In this document: piece after piece, positions 6,596-13,879 of the stretch | Position numbering within the stretch: the first letter of the stretch is position 1 | How the letters are laid out: every line of letters starts with the position of its first letter | Origin: JBOHRE01 sp050732635 | GTDB lineage: Bacteria; Gemmatimonadota; Gemmatimonadetes; Longimicrobiales; RSA9 | Direction: 5' to 3' | Assembly: GCA_050732635.1 (NCBI GenBank) | Contig: JBOHRE010000083.1 | Location: 1 to 14,479, forward strand | DNA: 14,479 bases | Made by a program: the position numbers and the translations under genes | The notes under the pieces: generated by a model | Told to the model about the DNA's origin: nothing | Database searches by the model: none | What the model saw: only the letters and a program-made list of their open reading frames with translations

Positions 6596-7520
6596 GCTGA
6601 CCATGCGGCCTCCCATACCGCCCACGCAGATGATCCCGCGTCCCCAACGCAACTCCACGAACCTGCCGCTGCAACGAGGTCATGCGCCGCGGCACGTCGC
6701 CCCACTCACGCGGCCGTAACAGCCCCGCCCCAGCCCACGCAGCCATGCGACCGGTCTCGGCCATGAGACCGGCGAACACGCGTGCGCTGCTCCGGTCGTA
6801 GTTCTTGCGCCAGAACAGGAAGCGATTGCGAGCCATCAGATAGAAGTAGTTCGCGCTCTGCACCGGCGGCCGCTCGTGGCTCGCGCTCGCGGCTGGCGCC
6901 ACCAGCACCCGCCAGCCGGCCGTCCTCGCGCGCTGACACAGATCGTTCTCCTCGTAGTAGATGAAGTAGCGCTCATCGAAGCCGCCGATCTGCTCGACCA
7001 GCTCGCGGCGCAGCAGCATGCAGCAGCCGTCGATCCAGTCGACGGCGTACGGCTCGAGGCCGTCGGGCATCGTGAGCTGCTCGACGCGCGCCGCGCCGGT
7101 GTTCACGCTGCCGCCCGCGCTCAGGATGCGTTCGGGCTGCCCGCGATAGCGTACGACCGGGCCGACGATACCGGCGCGGCTATCGGCGCGCGCCACCCGC
7201 ACGAGCTCTGCGAGCGCGCCGGGCGCCGGCTCCATGTCCTCCGTCAGCACCAGCGCGAACGGCGCTCGGCACGACGCCAGCCAGTGCGTCAACCCGGTAT
7301 TCATCCCACCCGCATAGCCCGTATTGTCGGTCCGCGCGATGACGCGGCTCGCGCCAACGCGCTCGGCCAGCCGGCGCGCGCTGTCATCCGCCGACGCGTT
7401 GTCGATGATCACGAAATCCAGGGTCACGTCCGTCACGCGGCGCAGCGCCTCGGCACAGCGCGAGGCTTGCCGCCAGCGGTTGTGGTTCAGGATCACGGCG
7501 AACACCTCGGGCGCGTTCAC
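6543..7520 (-). CDS. GT2-family glycosyltransferase, rhamnosyltransferase-like
   Basis: The 325-residue product has a GT-A fold like the rhamnosyltransferase-type GT2 enzymes of O-antigen and exopolysaccharide loci. Visible elements are VILNHNR at 9-15, IIDNASADDS at 38-47, NTGYAGGMNTG at 66-76, the metal-site region LTEDMEP near 92-98 (EDME in place of a textbook DxD), then DWIDGCCMLLRRE and GGFDERYFIYYEENDLCQR, which fit the acceptor/catalytic part of this subfamily. The GTG at 7520 overlaps the stop of the preceding GT2 gene (GTGA) and starts right at the first beta strand. An open extension upstream falls inside that gene and is rejected. The Arg/Thr-rich C-terminal tail overlaps the 3' end of wzi on the other strand. 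Donor sugar is unknown. Confidence 0.9.
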   Translation of the reverse strand: MNAPEVFAVILNHNRWRQASRCAEALRRVTDVTLDFVIIDNASADDSARRLAERVGASRVIARTDNTGYAGGMNTGLTHWLASCRAPFALVLTEDMEPAPGALAELVRVARADSRAGIVGPVVRYRGQPERILSAGGSVNTGAARVEQLTMPDGLEPYAVDWIDGCCMLLRRELVEQIGGFDERYFIYYEENDLCQRARTAGWRVLVAPAASASHERPPVQSANYFYLMARNRFLFWRKNYDRSSARVFAGLMAETGRMAAWAGAGLLRPREWGDVPRRMTSLQRQVRGVALGTRDHLRGRYGRPHGQLTATTARQPRDADYSPR

Positions 7521-8614
7521 CGCCGCCTCCCGAGCAGCCGGTTGAAGACCGCGGGGCGCTGCGCTGGCTGGTAGCTCCATTCGATCAGCGGCCGCGCCAG
7601 CGAGCGTGGCAGCATGGCCACCAGCAGCAGCCAGGTCGCGCCCAGCAGGCGGCGCCGCAGCGGCGCCTGCGGCGCGCGCCAGAACGCACCCAGCCCGCCC
7701 ACGACGAGCCGCGCCATGCCGTCGTTCGGGAACGGGTGCTCGGCCGGAGCCAGCTTCAACGAGGCAACTCGCGCCTGCACATGGCCGGCGCTGCGCAGCG
7801 TCCAGCGCGCGGGCAGCGTCATGCCTCGTTGTGCCGCAAAGGGTCGCAGCAGTCGCTCGTTCTCGACATCGTGCAGCGCGTAATCGCGCACGCGCTCGAC
7901 GCTGAAGCGGTCCATGCTCCACGCGTTGTCACCGTGCACGCGGACCCGGCACAGGACCCGGTCGAGGGAAACGACCTCACCGAGCAGCGCGCTGGCCAGA
8001 ACCAGGTAGCCGTCCGGCGAGCGGCAATCGGCGATCGGCAGGATCGCGTCCAGGACAGAGCGGGCGAACGCGTTGCCGCAGGTGCCCGGGCTCGGGTAGC
8101 GGCCGTGCTCGACCACCCAGTCGCGCAGGTCGCCCGACGGCAGCTCGCCGCCGGGGTAGACCACGCCCAGATCGCGGCCGTCGGCGCCCATGAAGGCGTA
8201 GCGGAACTGCACCTTGGCCACGCCCGGCCGCCAGGCAGCGACCACGTCTTCGATCGCGGTCGGCAGCAGCGCGTCATCCGCATCCAGGAACAGCACGATC
8301 GAGCCCGTGCTGCGCTCCAGTCCAGCGGAAAAGGTGGATGCCTGGCCGCCCCGCGGCTTGAGCACCGGTACGACGCGATCGCCGTACGACGCGATGATCG
8401 CGCGCGAGTCATCCGTCGAGCCGTCATCGACGACCACGACCTCGAGCGGCCGGTAGTGCTGCGTCAGCGCGCTGTCGATCGCATCGCGCAGGTACGCGCC
8501 ATAGTTGTGGTTGTTCACCACGATCGTGACCAGCGGCCGGGCGACGCCGGGCGCCAACCGCTGCCGCTCCACCGCGAGGTCCCCAGCCCCAGCCCAAGCC
8601 CCAGCCCCGTTCAT
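7517..8614 (-). CDS. GT2-family glycosyltransferase
   Basis: The 365-residue product carries a canonical GT-A catalytic domain: VTIVVNNHNYGAYLRDAI from about 29, VVVVDDGSTDDS at 59-70, and the metal-binding FLDADD at 109-114, followed by an RVHGDNAW segment. A hydrophobic stretch near the C-terminus (GATWLLLVAMLPRSL) may associate with the membrane. It probably adds a sugar to the lipid-linked repeat unit. The ATG at 8614 overlaps the flippase stop (ATGA), so it is the preferred start. However, codons 2-11 encode only Gly, Ala, Asn and Trp from a GGGGCT-type tract, and a GTG at 8572 lies closer to the conserved domain. The first 14 residues may therefore be a repeat-derived extension. The frame is open for another 1.2 kb upstream, but that is flippase coding sequence. 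Confidence 0.92.
   Translation of the reverse strand: MNGAGAWAGAGDLAVERQRLAPGVARPLVTIVVNNHNYGAYLRDAIDSALTQHYRPLEVVVVDDGSTDDSRAIIASYGDRVVPVLKPRGGQASTFSAGLERSTGSIVLFLDADDALLPTAIEDVVAAWRPGVAKVQFRYAFMGADGRDLGVVYPGGELPSGDLRDWVVEHGRYPSPGTCGNAFARSVLDAILPIADCRSPDGYLVLASALLGEVVSLDRVLCRVRVHGDNAWSMDRFSVERVRDYALHDVENERLLRPFAAQRGMTLPARWTLRSAGHVQARVASLKLAPAEHPFPNDGMARLVVGGLGAFWRAPQAPLRRRLLGATWLLLVAMLPRSLARPLIEWSYQPAQRPAVFNRLLGRRR
8581..8608 (-). repeat. G-quadruplex-like GGGGCT tract at the start of the GT2 gene
   Basis: On the coding strand five G-runs (4, 4, 3, 4 and 4 Gs) are separated by 2- or 3-nt loops (CT, CTT, CT, CT). This meets the usual intramolecular G-quadruplex pattern. The tract begins 5 nt after the first base of the ATG and would lie in the mRNA region contacted by an initiating ribosome. 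A shorter, cleaner version of the same GGGGCT motif occurs at 11114-11135. Confidence 0.7.
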
Positions 8615-10122
8615 GCGGGCCTCAACGCGCGCGCCAAGCGATCGCGCTCCACGCGCTCCAACGATTTCCAGAGCAGCAGCACGAGCACCAGCAGCTCGAG
8701 GCCCAGCACGCCGATCGCGCTGCGGGCGGCATTCAGCTCGATCGTCGCGGTGCCGAGCGCCGCGAATCCGGCCACCAGCATGCCGATCTGGGGCACTCGC
8801 TCGGCCAGCAGCCGGCGCAGCGAGAGCGACGACAGCCGCACCGACGCCGCGAAGAGCAGCGCAACATCCAGCGTCACGCGCAGCGTCCAGGCCGCGGCGG
8901 CGCCCGCAATGCCGTACCGTCGCACGAGGTACCAAGTCAGACCGAGGTGCACCGGCAGCTCGAGCACATGGAACTTCGCGACCACATCCGCTCGCCCGAT
9001 GCCCTGCAGCAGCGAGAACAGCACATGCGCCAGCCCGTTGGCCAGGATGCCGACGGCGAGGATCCGCAGCGCGAGACCCGACTGCAGCGCGAACTCGCTG
9101 CCCAGCCAGAGCTGCAGCACCTCGGGGCCTGCGGCCACGAGCAGCACGACCACGGGTCCGAGCGCGAGCAGGATATACTTCAGCGAACGCGCGGCCAGCC
9201 AGCCCACACGCTCGGCATCGAGTGCGCCCGCCGCCGCGCTCAGTGCCGGGAACAGCGCACCGACCAGTGCGGCCGGCACGAGCAGCACGCGGCTGCTCAG
9301 CTCGTAGGCGGGCGCGTAATAGCCGAGCGCTGCCACGCCGATCGCGGCCGCGATCACGAACCGGTCGACGTAGACCAGGATCGGCGAGACGACGCTGGTC
9401 ACCGTCGTCCAGGCGCCGAACGCGAGCACGGTGCGCAGCTCGCCGAGCGCGGGCGACCGGTACCGGGCCAGCCCCGGCACGACCCGCGACGCCGCGATCG
9501 CGTACGCTGCCGTGCCGGCAGCCCGGCCGAGCAGCAGCAGCACGGTGATGCCGACCAGGCCGAGCCCGAGTGCGACAGCGGCGAGTGGCAGCAGCATGTT
9601 GCCGACCGCCAGCGGCACGCGGATCAGGTTCACCAGGTCGAAACGCTGCGCCGCTTCGAGCACGGAGCGGAAGGCCGTACCGACCAGCACGACCGGCATT
9701 GCCGCGGCCACCCACCAGAGCGACCGCTGCGCCGCAGCACGCAGCTCGGGCGCGCCGCCGAACGTGCGCACGACCAGCGGCTCGGCCGTCAGCGCCAGCG
9801 CGAGCCCGATCACGGCGGCTAGTGCGAGCTGAGCCGCCGCCGTCGTCCACGCCAGCCGCGGCACCCCACCGACCTCGCCGCGACCGAGCAGCTCGGCCGC
9901 GTACTTCGTCCCGGCCCGGCCGAAGCCGATCTCGGACACGAAGCTCAGAAGCATCCAGACCAGTGCGACGAAGCCGAACGCCTCCGCGCCGAGTCGACGT
10001 ACGAGCAGCGGTATCGCGACCAGGGCCACCACCAGCGGCAGCCCGAGCCCGATCAGGTTCCAGACCGTGTTCCTCGCCAGCAGTACGCCGCTCGGCGCCG
10101 GCGCCCGGCGCTGCCCGTTCAT
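8611..10122 (-). CDS. wzx: Wzx-type lipid-linked oligosaccharide flippase (MOP/polysaccharide transporter superfamily)
   Basis: The 503-residue product is hydrophobic over nearly its whole length, with roughly 12-14 predicted membrane helices. This is the usual size and architecture of Wzx/PST flippases, which move undecaprenyl-PP-linked repeat units across the inner membrane. The N-terminal RNTVWNLIGLGLPLVVAL at about 17-34 and the following PLLVRRLGAEAFGF are typical of the first helices of this family. Another family-like segment, YVDRFVIAAAIGVAALGYYAPAYEL, occurs near the middle. The ATG at 10122 overlaps the stop of the upstream oxidoreductase (ATGA), and its own stop overlaps the next GT2 gene (ATGA). 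The symbol reflects the functional class; sequence identity within Wzx proteins is too low to name a substrate. Confidence 0.9.
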   Translation of the reverse strand: MNGQRRAPAPSGVLLARNTVWNLIGLGLPLVVALVAIPLLVRRLGAEAFGFVALVWMLLSFVSEIGFGRAGTKYAAELLGRGEVGGVPRLAWTTAAAQLALAAVIGLALALTAEPLVVRTFGGAPELRAAAQRSLWWVAAAMPVVLVGTAFRSVLEAAQRFDLVNLIRVPLAVGNMLLPLAAVALGLGLVGITVLLLLGRAAGTAAYAIAASRVVPGLARYRSPALGELRTVLAFGAWTTVTSVVSPILVYVDRFVIAAAIGVAALGYYAPAYELSSRVLLVPAALVGALFPALSAAAGALDAERVGWLAARSLKYILLALGPVVVLLVAAGPEVLQLWLGSEFALQSGLALRILAVGILANGLAHVLFSLLQGIGRADVVAKFHVLELPVHLGLTWYLVRRYGIAGAAAAWTLRVTLDVALLFAASVRLSSLSLRRLLAERVPQIGMLVAGFAALGTATIELNAARSAIGVLGLELLVLVLLLWKSLERVERDRLARALRPA

Positions 10123-11624
10123 GACAGCGCCGCCACCCGTTCGACCGGAGCGTGGCGCGCGCTCGCGGTACGCGGCTGGGACGGCTCTGCGTCCGCGTCC
10201 AACAGCGCCGCAGCGGCCGCCGTCAGCCTCGCCACCCGCTCGATGTCCTCGAGCGGGTAGCGTGGCGGGCCACCGCTCAGCCAGCGTGCGCGCAGGTCGG
10301 CATACATCGCCGCGTGACCCTTGTCCCGCAAACGCGCGCGCTGTGTGCGACGTCGCCCCCGCCGCTCGACGCGCAGCGAGCGAAAATCATCCAGCCGCAG
10401 CGTCGCCCCGGCGCCGCGCAGCTCGATCGATTCCTGAACGCCCGCCGCCGCGTCACCGTCCTCGGATGCGACGAGCGTCGCGACCGAGCCGTCCTCGTAC
10501 TCGACGCCGATGCTGAAGCGCGCGTCCGTCCCGCTGACGCGAACCCGCGAGGCGCGCCCGCCGTGCAGCCACTGGAACAGGTCCAGCCAGTGGCAGCCGT
10601 TGCCCGTCACGCGCGTGCCCTGCGTCGACCAGCCGTACCAGTGCGCGCTGGGCAAGCGCAGCTCCTGCACCAGTGCGGTCAGCGTCCACGGCCGCGGCAC
10701 GCGCTCCGCCTCCGCTGCGAGCCGCAACGCGAGCGGAGCGTACCGCCGGTTGTAGCCGACATCGATCCACGCGCCGTCACGCCGTCGCGCCACCAGCGCC
10801 GTGGCCTCCGCGGCATCCACGCACACCGGCTTTTCGATGAACACGCGCGCGCGAGGATTCGCATCCAGTACCGCGAGCGCCTGCCGCGCGTGCGCGGAGT
10901 GGTACGACGCGATGATCACGAGCGGCGCTGCCTCCGCCGCGACCGCAGCCAGCAGCAGCTCGAAATCCGCGACCACCGGGAAGCGCGGGGCCGCATGCCG
11001 CCGGATCAGGCCGGCCTTGTGGTCCACCCCCATGCGGACCGCGCTTCGGAAATGCGGCAGCACGTACTCCCGCACATAGCCACCCATCCCCACCAGGTAG
11101 ACCCCAGTCCGAGCCCCAGCCCCAGCCCCAGCCCCTCTTTCAGAGGCGGCCGCTCCGGCCGGGTGGCCGAAGGCGGCGGAGGCTCGCAGCCACGAATTCG
11201 CCGCCAGGATCTCATGCGCCAAATCGTGCGGCACGGGACACTCCGGCACCGGCAGGTAGCTCTCCGCCAGCTCCAGCGCGTGAGGCGACAACGTCACGCG
11301 CGACGGATCTGCAATGCCATCGACCGCGAACAGTAATGCGCGCTCGAAGCGGAGCGGCGCACCGAGGTCGCGCGTCAGGCCGATCAACTGCTCGCCGTCC
11401 GCTCCGCGTAGCGCCGCCAGCACGATGTGCTGGTCCGCCTCGATCGAGCGCTCCACCAGCTTCGAGCGCCGCTTGCGCAGCGTCGCGCGAGGTCCCTCGA
11501 GCGCGGCGAATAGCAGCCCTTTCCGCAGCGGCCGCGCATACTTTTCCGCAAAGTGCGCCGCGAAGCTGCGCGGCCGGATCCGTCGCTGCTCGAGCACCGG
11601 CAGCACCCTGAACCTGTCGCTCAC
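10119..11624 (-). CDS. Gfo/Idh/MocA-family oxidoreductase with an extra N-terminal domain
   Basis: Residues from about 173 to 475 form a Gfo/Idh/MocA NAD(P)-dependent oxidoreductase: the nucleotide-binding turn GVYLVGMGGYVRE (174-186), VFIEKPVCVD with the EKP motif at 264-266, YNRRYAP at 291-297, and GNGCHWLD at 341-348 with the expected His and Asp. Such enzymes oxidise or reduce sugar nucleotides or free sugars. Residues 1-150 are a separate domain rich in Arg/Lys at its start (RKGLLFAALEGPRATLRKRRSK) that I do not recognise. The domains are joined by a Gly/Ala linker (about 153-172) encoded by a GGGGCT repeat tract. The start is taken as the GTG at 11624, which overlaps the upstream TGA (GTGA); the first base of this GTG lies in a dispersed 30-bp repeat. 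An earlier ATG at 11735 would run back through the upstream gene and is rejected. It probably acts with the neighbouring bi-domain oxidoreductase. Confidence 0.87.
   Translation of the reverse strand: MSDRFRVLPVLEQRRIRPRSFAAHFAEKYARPLRKGLLFAALEGPRATLRKRRSKLVERSIEADQHIVLAALRGADGEQLIGLTRDLGAPLRFERALLFAVDGIADPSRVTLSPHALELAESYLPVPECPVPHDLAHEILAANSWLRASAAFGHPAGAAASERGAGAGAGARTGVYLVGMGGYVREYVLPHFRSAVRMGVDHKAGLIRRHAAPRFPVVADFELLLAAVAAEAAPLVIIASYHSAHARQALAVLDANPRARVFIEKPVCVDAAEATALVARRRDGAWIDVGYNRRYAPLALRLAAEAERVPRPWTLTALVQELRLPSAHWYGWSTQGTRVTGNGCHWLDLFQWLHGGRASRVRVSGTDARFSIGVEYEDGSVATLVASEDGDAAAGVQESIELRGAGATLRLDDFRSLRVERRGRRRTQRARLRDKGHAAMYADLRARWLSGGPPRYPLEDIERVARLTAAAAALLDADAEPSQPRTASARHAPVERVAALS
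11114..11135 (-). repeat. Perfect GGGGCT x4 G-quadruplex-like tract in an interdomain linker
   Basis: The coding strand has four runs of four Gs separated only by CT, encoding the Gly-Ala repeat at about residues 164-171 of the Gfo/Idh protein. A fifth G-run lies at 11105-11102. Just 5' on the coding strand is a small inverted repeat (CCTCT/AGAGG with a 3-nt loop, plus-strand 11134-11146), which hints that a larger repeat element was absorbed into the linker. The same hexamer appears at the start of the GT2 gene at 8581-8608. Confidence 0.75.
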
Positions 11625-13879
11625 TCCGCGATCTCCGCGATCTCCGCGGTGATGAACGGGGGCGGCCCGGCGAAGCGGGGCACCGGCTCGGCCCGGCCGC
11701 TCCGCAACGAACGTGCGGCGGCCAGTGTGGCCCACGACGATGCGGCGACCTGCGCGAGCGGGATCGGTGACTCGCGGTCGGCGCGCACCGCGTCGATGAA
11801 CGCACGCAGCGCCGCCGCGTGCCCCTTGTCCTGCTTCCCGGTCCAGCGCGTGCCGCCGCGGCCGATGAGCGCCCGCACCAGCGAGCGGGACTCATCGTGC
11901 AGCTCGGCGCTGCGAAAGTCGTCGATCACCGCACTACACCCGCCGGCGAACACCTCGATCCGCTCCTTCGCCATGCTGCGGCTGCCCTTCGCCGTGTACA
12001 GCACGCTGCCCACTGAGCCGCCTGCGAAGCGCAGCGTCACCTGCAGGTTGTCCTCGAGCAGCGCATCGGCATCCGCCCCCGCGATGGCGACGGCCCGAGC
12101 CTCGACCGGCAGGTCACCCGCGAGAACCGCGACCAGGTCGATGAAATGACAGCCCTCGCCGATCAGCCGCCCGCCGCCGACCTCGCGGTCGTGGACCCAG
12201 TGATCGCGAGGCAGCGCGCCGGCGTTGACGCGGGCGTGCACCATGCGCGTGCCGGCCCGGCCCGCGATGCCGCGCAGCACGAACTCCGTTGCCGGAGCAA
12301 AGCGACGATTGAACCCCACCATCAAGGGCCGCGCGCCGGCCGCGGCGGCGAGCACCTCTGCCAGCGACGCATCCGTGATGGCCAGTGGCTTCTCGACGAA
12401 GACAGCCTTGCCCGCACGCAGTGCGGCCGCCGCGAGGCTGGCATGCTCGGCGTGCCGCGTCGCGATGAACACCGCATCGACCTGCGGATCGCTGATCACC
12501 TCTTCCGGACTCGAGGCCGCGTAGGCAAAGCCGTAGGTCTCCGCCGCGTTGCGCGCCGTGATCCCGCTCGCCGTCGTCACGCCGCGCAGCTCGACCGGCA
12601 GCCTGCGCAGCAGCGGCAGCAGCACGCCGGTCGCGAAGCTGCCCGCGCCTGCGAAGCCGATGCCGACACGCCCGCTCGCCCGACGTGTCCATGGCTGCAC
12701 CGGCAACGCAGACGGGGCGACGCTCCCGGCTGTGCCACCGCCCCCGCCCTCGCCCCCGCCCGCAACAGGGTACTCCAGCAGAATCCCCAGCGGCCGCTCG
12801 CCGCTGTCGCCCAGCGCGGCGTAGGCCGGTGCCGCATCAGCGATGGCCACGCGCGAGCTGATCAGCGGCTCGACCGTGACCACACCTGTCGCCAGCAGGC
12901 GCACGAACTCGCCGAGGTTGCGGCCCTCCGTCCAGCGGACGTAGCCGGCCGGGTAGTCCTGCCCCTTCTCTTCGTATGCAGGGTCGTAACGGCCGGGACC
13001 GTAGGAGCGCGACAGCCGCAGCTCCAGCTCCTTTGCGTAGTAGCTGCGCCGTGGCACATTGATCGGCACGGCGCCGACCACGACGACGCGTGCACGGTCG
13101 CGCGCCAACTCGCCCGCCAGTCGCACGGGGTCCTCGCTGCGCGTCGATGCCGCGATGATCACGGCGTCGGCGCCGATGCCCGCCGATAGCGAGTAGACCG
13201 CGCCAGCGACGTCGCCCGAGCGAAGCAGCGCGCGCTCGGCCCAGCGACCGGCCAGCGCGACGCGCGAGGCGTCGACGTCGACCGCGACCACGCGCGCGCC
13301 CGCAGCGCGCAGCAGTTGCACCGTGATCTGTCCGATCAAGCCCAGCCCGATCACGACGACGACGTTGCCGAGTGCGACCTCCGCCTGCCGCACGCCCTGC
13401 AGCGCGATGGCGCCGATCGTCGCGAATGCCGCGTGCTCGAGCGGGACCTCCGGTGGCACGCGCGTGACCAGGTTGGCGGGAGCCCAGACGCGCTCGGCAT
13501 GATTGGCGTAGCCCGCGCCCGCACACGCCACTGCGTCGCCCTCGTGCAGGCGCTGCACCCCGGCGCCGACCTTTTCGACGGTGCCCGCGCAGGAGTAGCC
13601 GAGCGGCGCCAACGCGCCCAGCCGGCTGCGTACCTTGTGCGCCGTGCTGCGCACACCCTCGCGGGCGACCGCGTCGAGCACCTTACGGACCTCGTGCGGC
13701 CGCTCGCGCGCCTTGGCCAGCAGGCTCTTGCGACCCGTCTCCAGAGCCGCTCGCTCGGTGCCGACGCTCACCGCGGAGTACCGCGTGCGCACCAACACCC
13801 CACCGTCGCGCGCCAGCGGCGCCGGCACCTGGACGACGCGCGGATCGCCGCTGCGCAGATCGTAGACGAGCTGTTTCAA
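11621..13879 (-). CDS. Bi-domain oxidoreductase: zinc-type (MDR) dehydrogenase fused to a Gfo/Idh/MocA domain
   Basis: The 752-residue product fuses two NAD(P)-dependent modules. Residues 1-370 are a medium-chain dehydrogenase: RYSAVSVGTERAAL (33-46), PLGYSCAGTVEKVGAGV (92-108), and the Rossmann turn GLGLIG (178-183). The usual CGTD zinc ligand is replaced by VGTE and the GHE motif by GYSCAG, so this module probably lacks the catalytic zinc of ordinary alcohol dehydrogenases. A Gly-rich linker (about 372-402) leads to a Gfo/Idh module with GFAGAGSFATG (408-418), VFVEKP (493-498) and GEGCHFIDL (574-582). This fusion is a recurring type in polysaccharide gene clusters, but to my knowledge its substrate is not established. 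The start is TTG at 13879, overlapping the upstream stop (TTGA); it matches the conserved MKQLVYDLRSG opening, and no better ATG or GTG exists upstream. A GGAG lies about 13 bases before it. The C-terminal ITAEIAEIAE comes from a dispersed repeat. Confidence 0.92.
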   Translation of the reverse strand: MKQLVYDLRSGDPRVVQVPAPLARDGGVLVRTRYSAVSVGTERAALETGRKSLLAKARERPHEVRKVLDAVAREGVRSTAHKVRSRLGALAPLGYSCAGTVEKVGAGVQRLHEGDAVACAGAGYANHAERVWAPANLVTRVPPEVPLEHAAFATIGAIALQGVRQAEVALGNVVVVIGLGLIGQITVQLLRAAGARVVAVDVDASRVALAGRWAERALLRSGDVAGAVYSLSAGIGADAVIIAASTRSEDPVRLAGELARDRARVVVVGAVPINVPRRSYYAKELELRLSRSYGPGRYDPAYEEKGQDYPAGYVRWTEGRNLGEFVRLLATGVVTVEPLISSRVAIADAAPAYAALGDSGERPLGILLEYPVAGGGEGGGGGTAGSVAPSALPVQPWTRRASGRVGIGFAGAGSFATGVLLPLLRRLPVELRGVTTASGITARNAAETYGFAYAASSPEEVISDPQVDAVFIATRHAEHASLAAAALRAGKAVFVEKPLAITDASLAEVLAAAAGARPLMVGFNRRFAPATEFVLRGIAGRAGTRMVHARVNAGALPRDHWVHDREVGGGRLIGEGCHFIDLVAVLAGDLPVEARAVAIAGADADALLEDNLQVTLRFAGGSVGSVLYTAKGSRSMAKERIEVFAGGCSAVIDDFRSAELHDESRSLVRALIGRGGTRWTGKQDKGHAAALRAFIDAVRADRESPIPLAQVAASSWATLAAARSLRSGRAEPVPRFAGPPPFITAEIAEIAE
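11624..11653 (-). repeat. Dispersed 30-bp repeat of 9-bp units, copy C, coding
   Basis: On the minus strand it reads ATCACCGCGGAG and then ATCGCGGAG twice, the same architecture as the copies at 1271-1300 and 1397-1426. It encodes the C-terminal residues ITAEIAEIAE of the bi-domain oxidoreductase. Its last base is the G of the GTG start of the next gene, and the TGA stop overlaps that start. It is therefore translated in full at the end of a conserved enzyme. Confidence 0.85.
12741..12761 (-). repeat. G-quadruplex-like tract encoding the Gly-rich linker of the bi-domain oxidoreductase
   Basis: On the coding strand the runs GGG, GGGGG, GGG and GGGGG are separated by loops of 1, 3 and 1 nt. 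They encode the GGGEGGGGG stretch at about residues 373-382, exactly between the two enzyme modules. Poly-Gly linkers in GC-rich genomes inevitably use GGN codons, so this could be a side effect of the linker rather than a selected structure. Confidence 0.6.

Noticed and set aside
4934..6658. Long minus-strand open frame (574 codons) opposite wzi
   Set aside because: It is an Ala/Glu/Arg/Val-rich shadow without motifs. The plus strand has a signal peptide and Wzi-type segments in the same place.
8615..9850. Upstream in-frame extension of the second GT2 gene to 777 residues
   Set aside because: It lies entirely in the flippase gene, is Arg/Ala/Gly-rich, and the ATGA overlap at 8611-8614 gives a natural start.
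13767..13778. Twelve bases matching the repeat core (CTCACCGCGGAG) near the start of the bi-domain gene
   Set aside because: It lacks the following 9-bp units and lies in codons for the conserved YSAVSVGTE motif, so it is a chance match.
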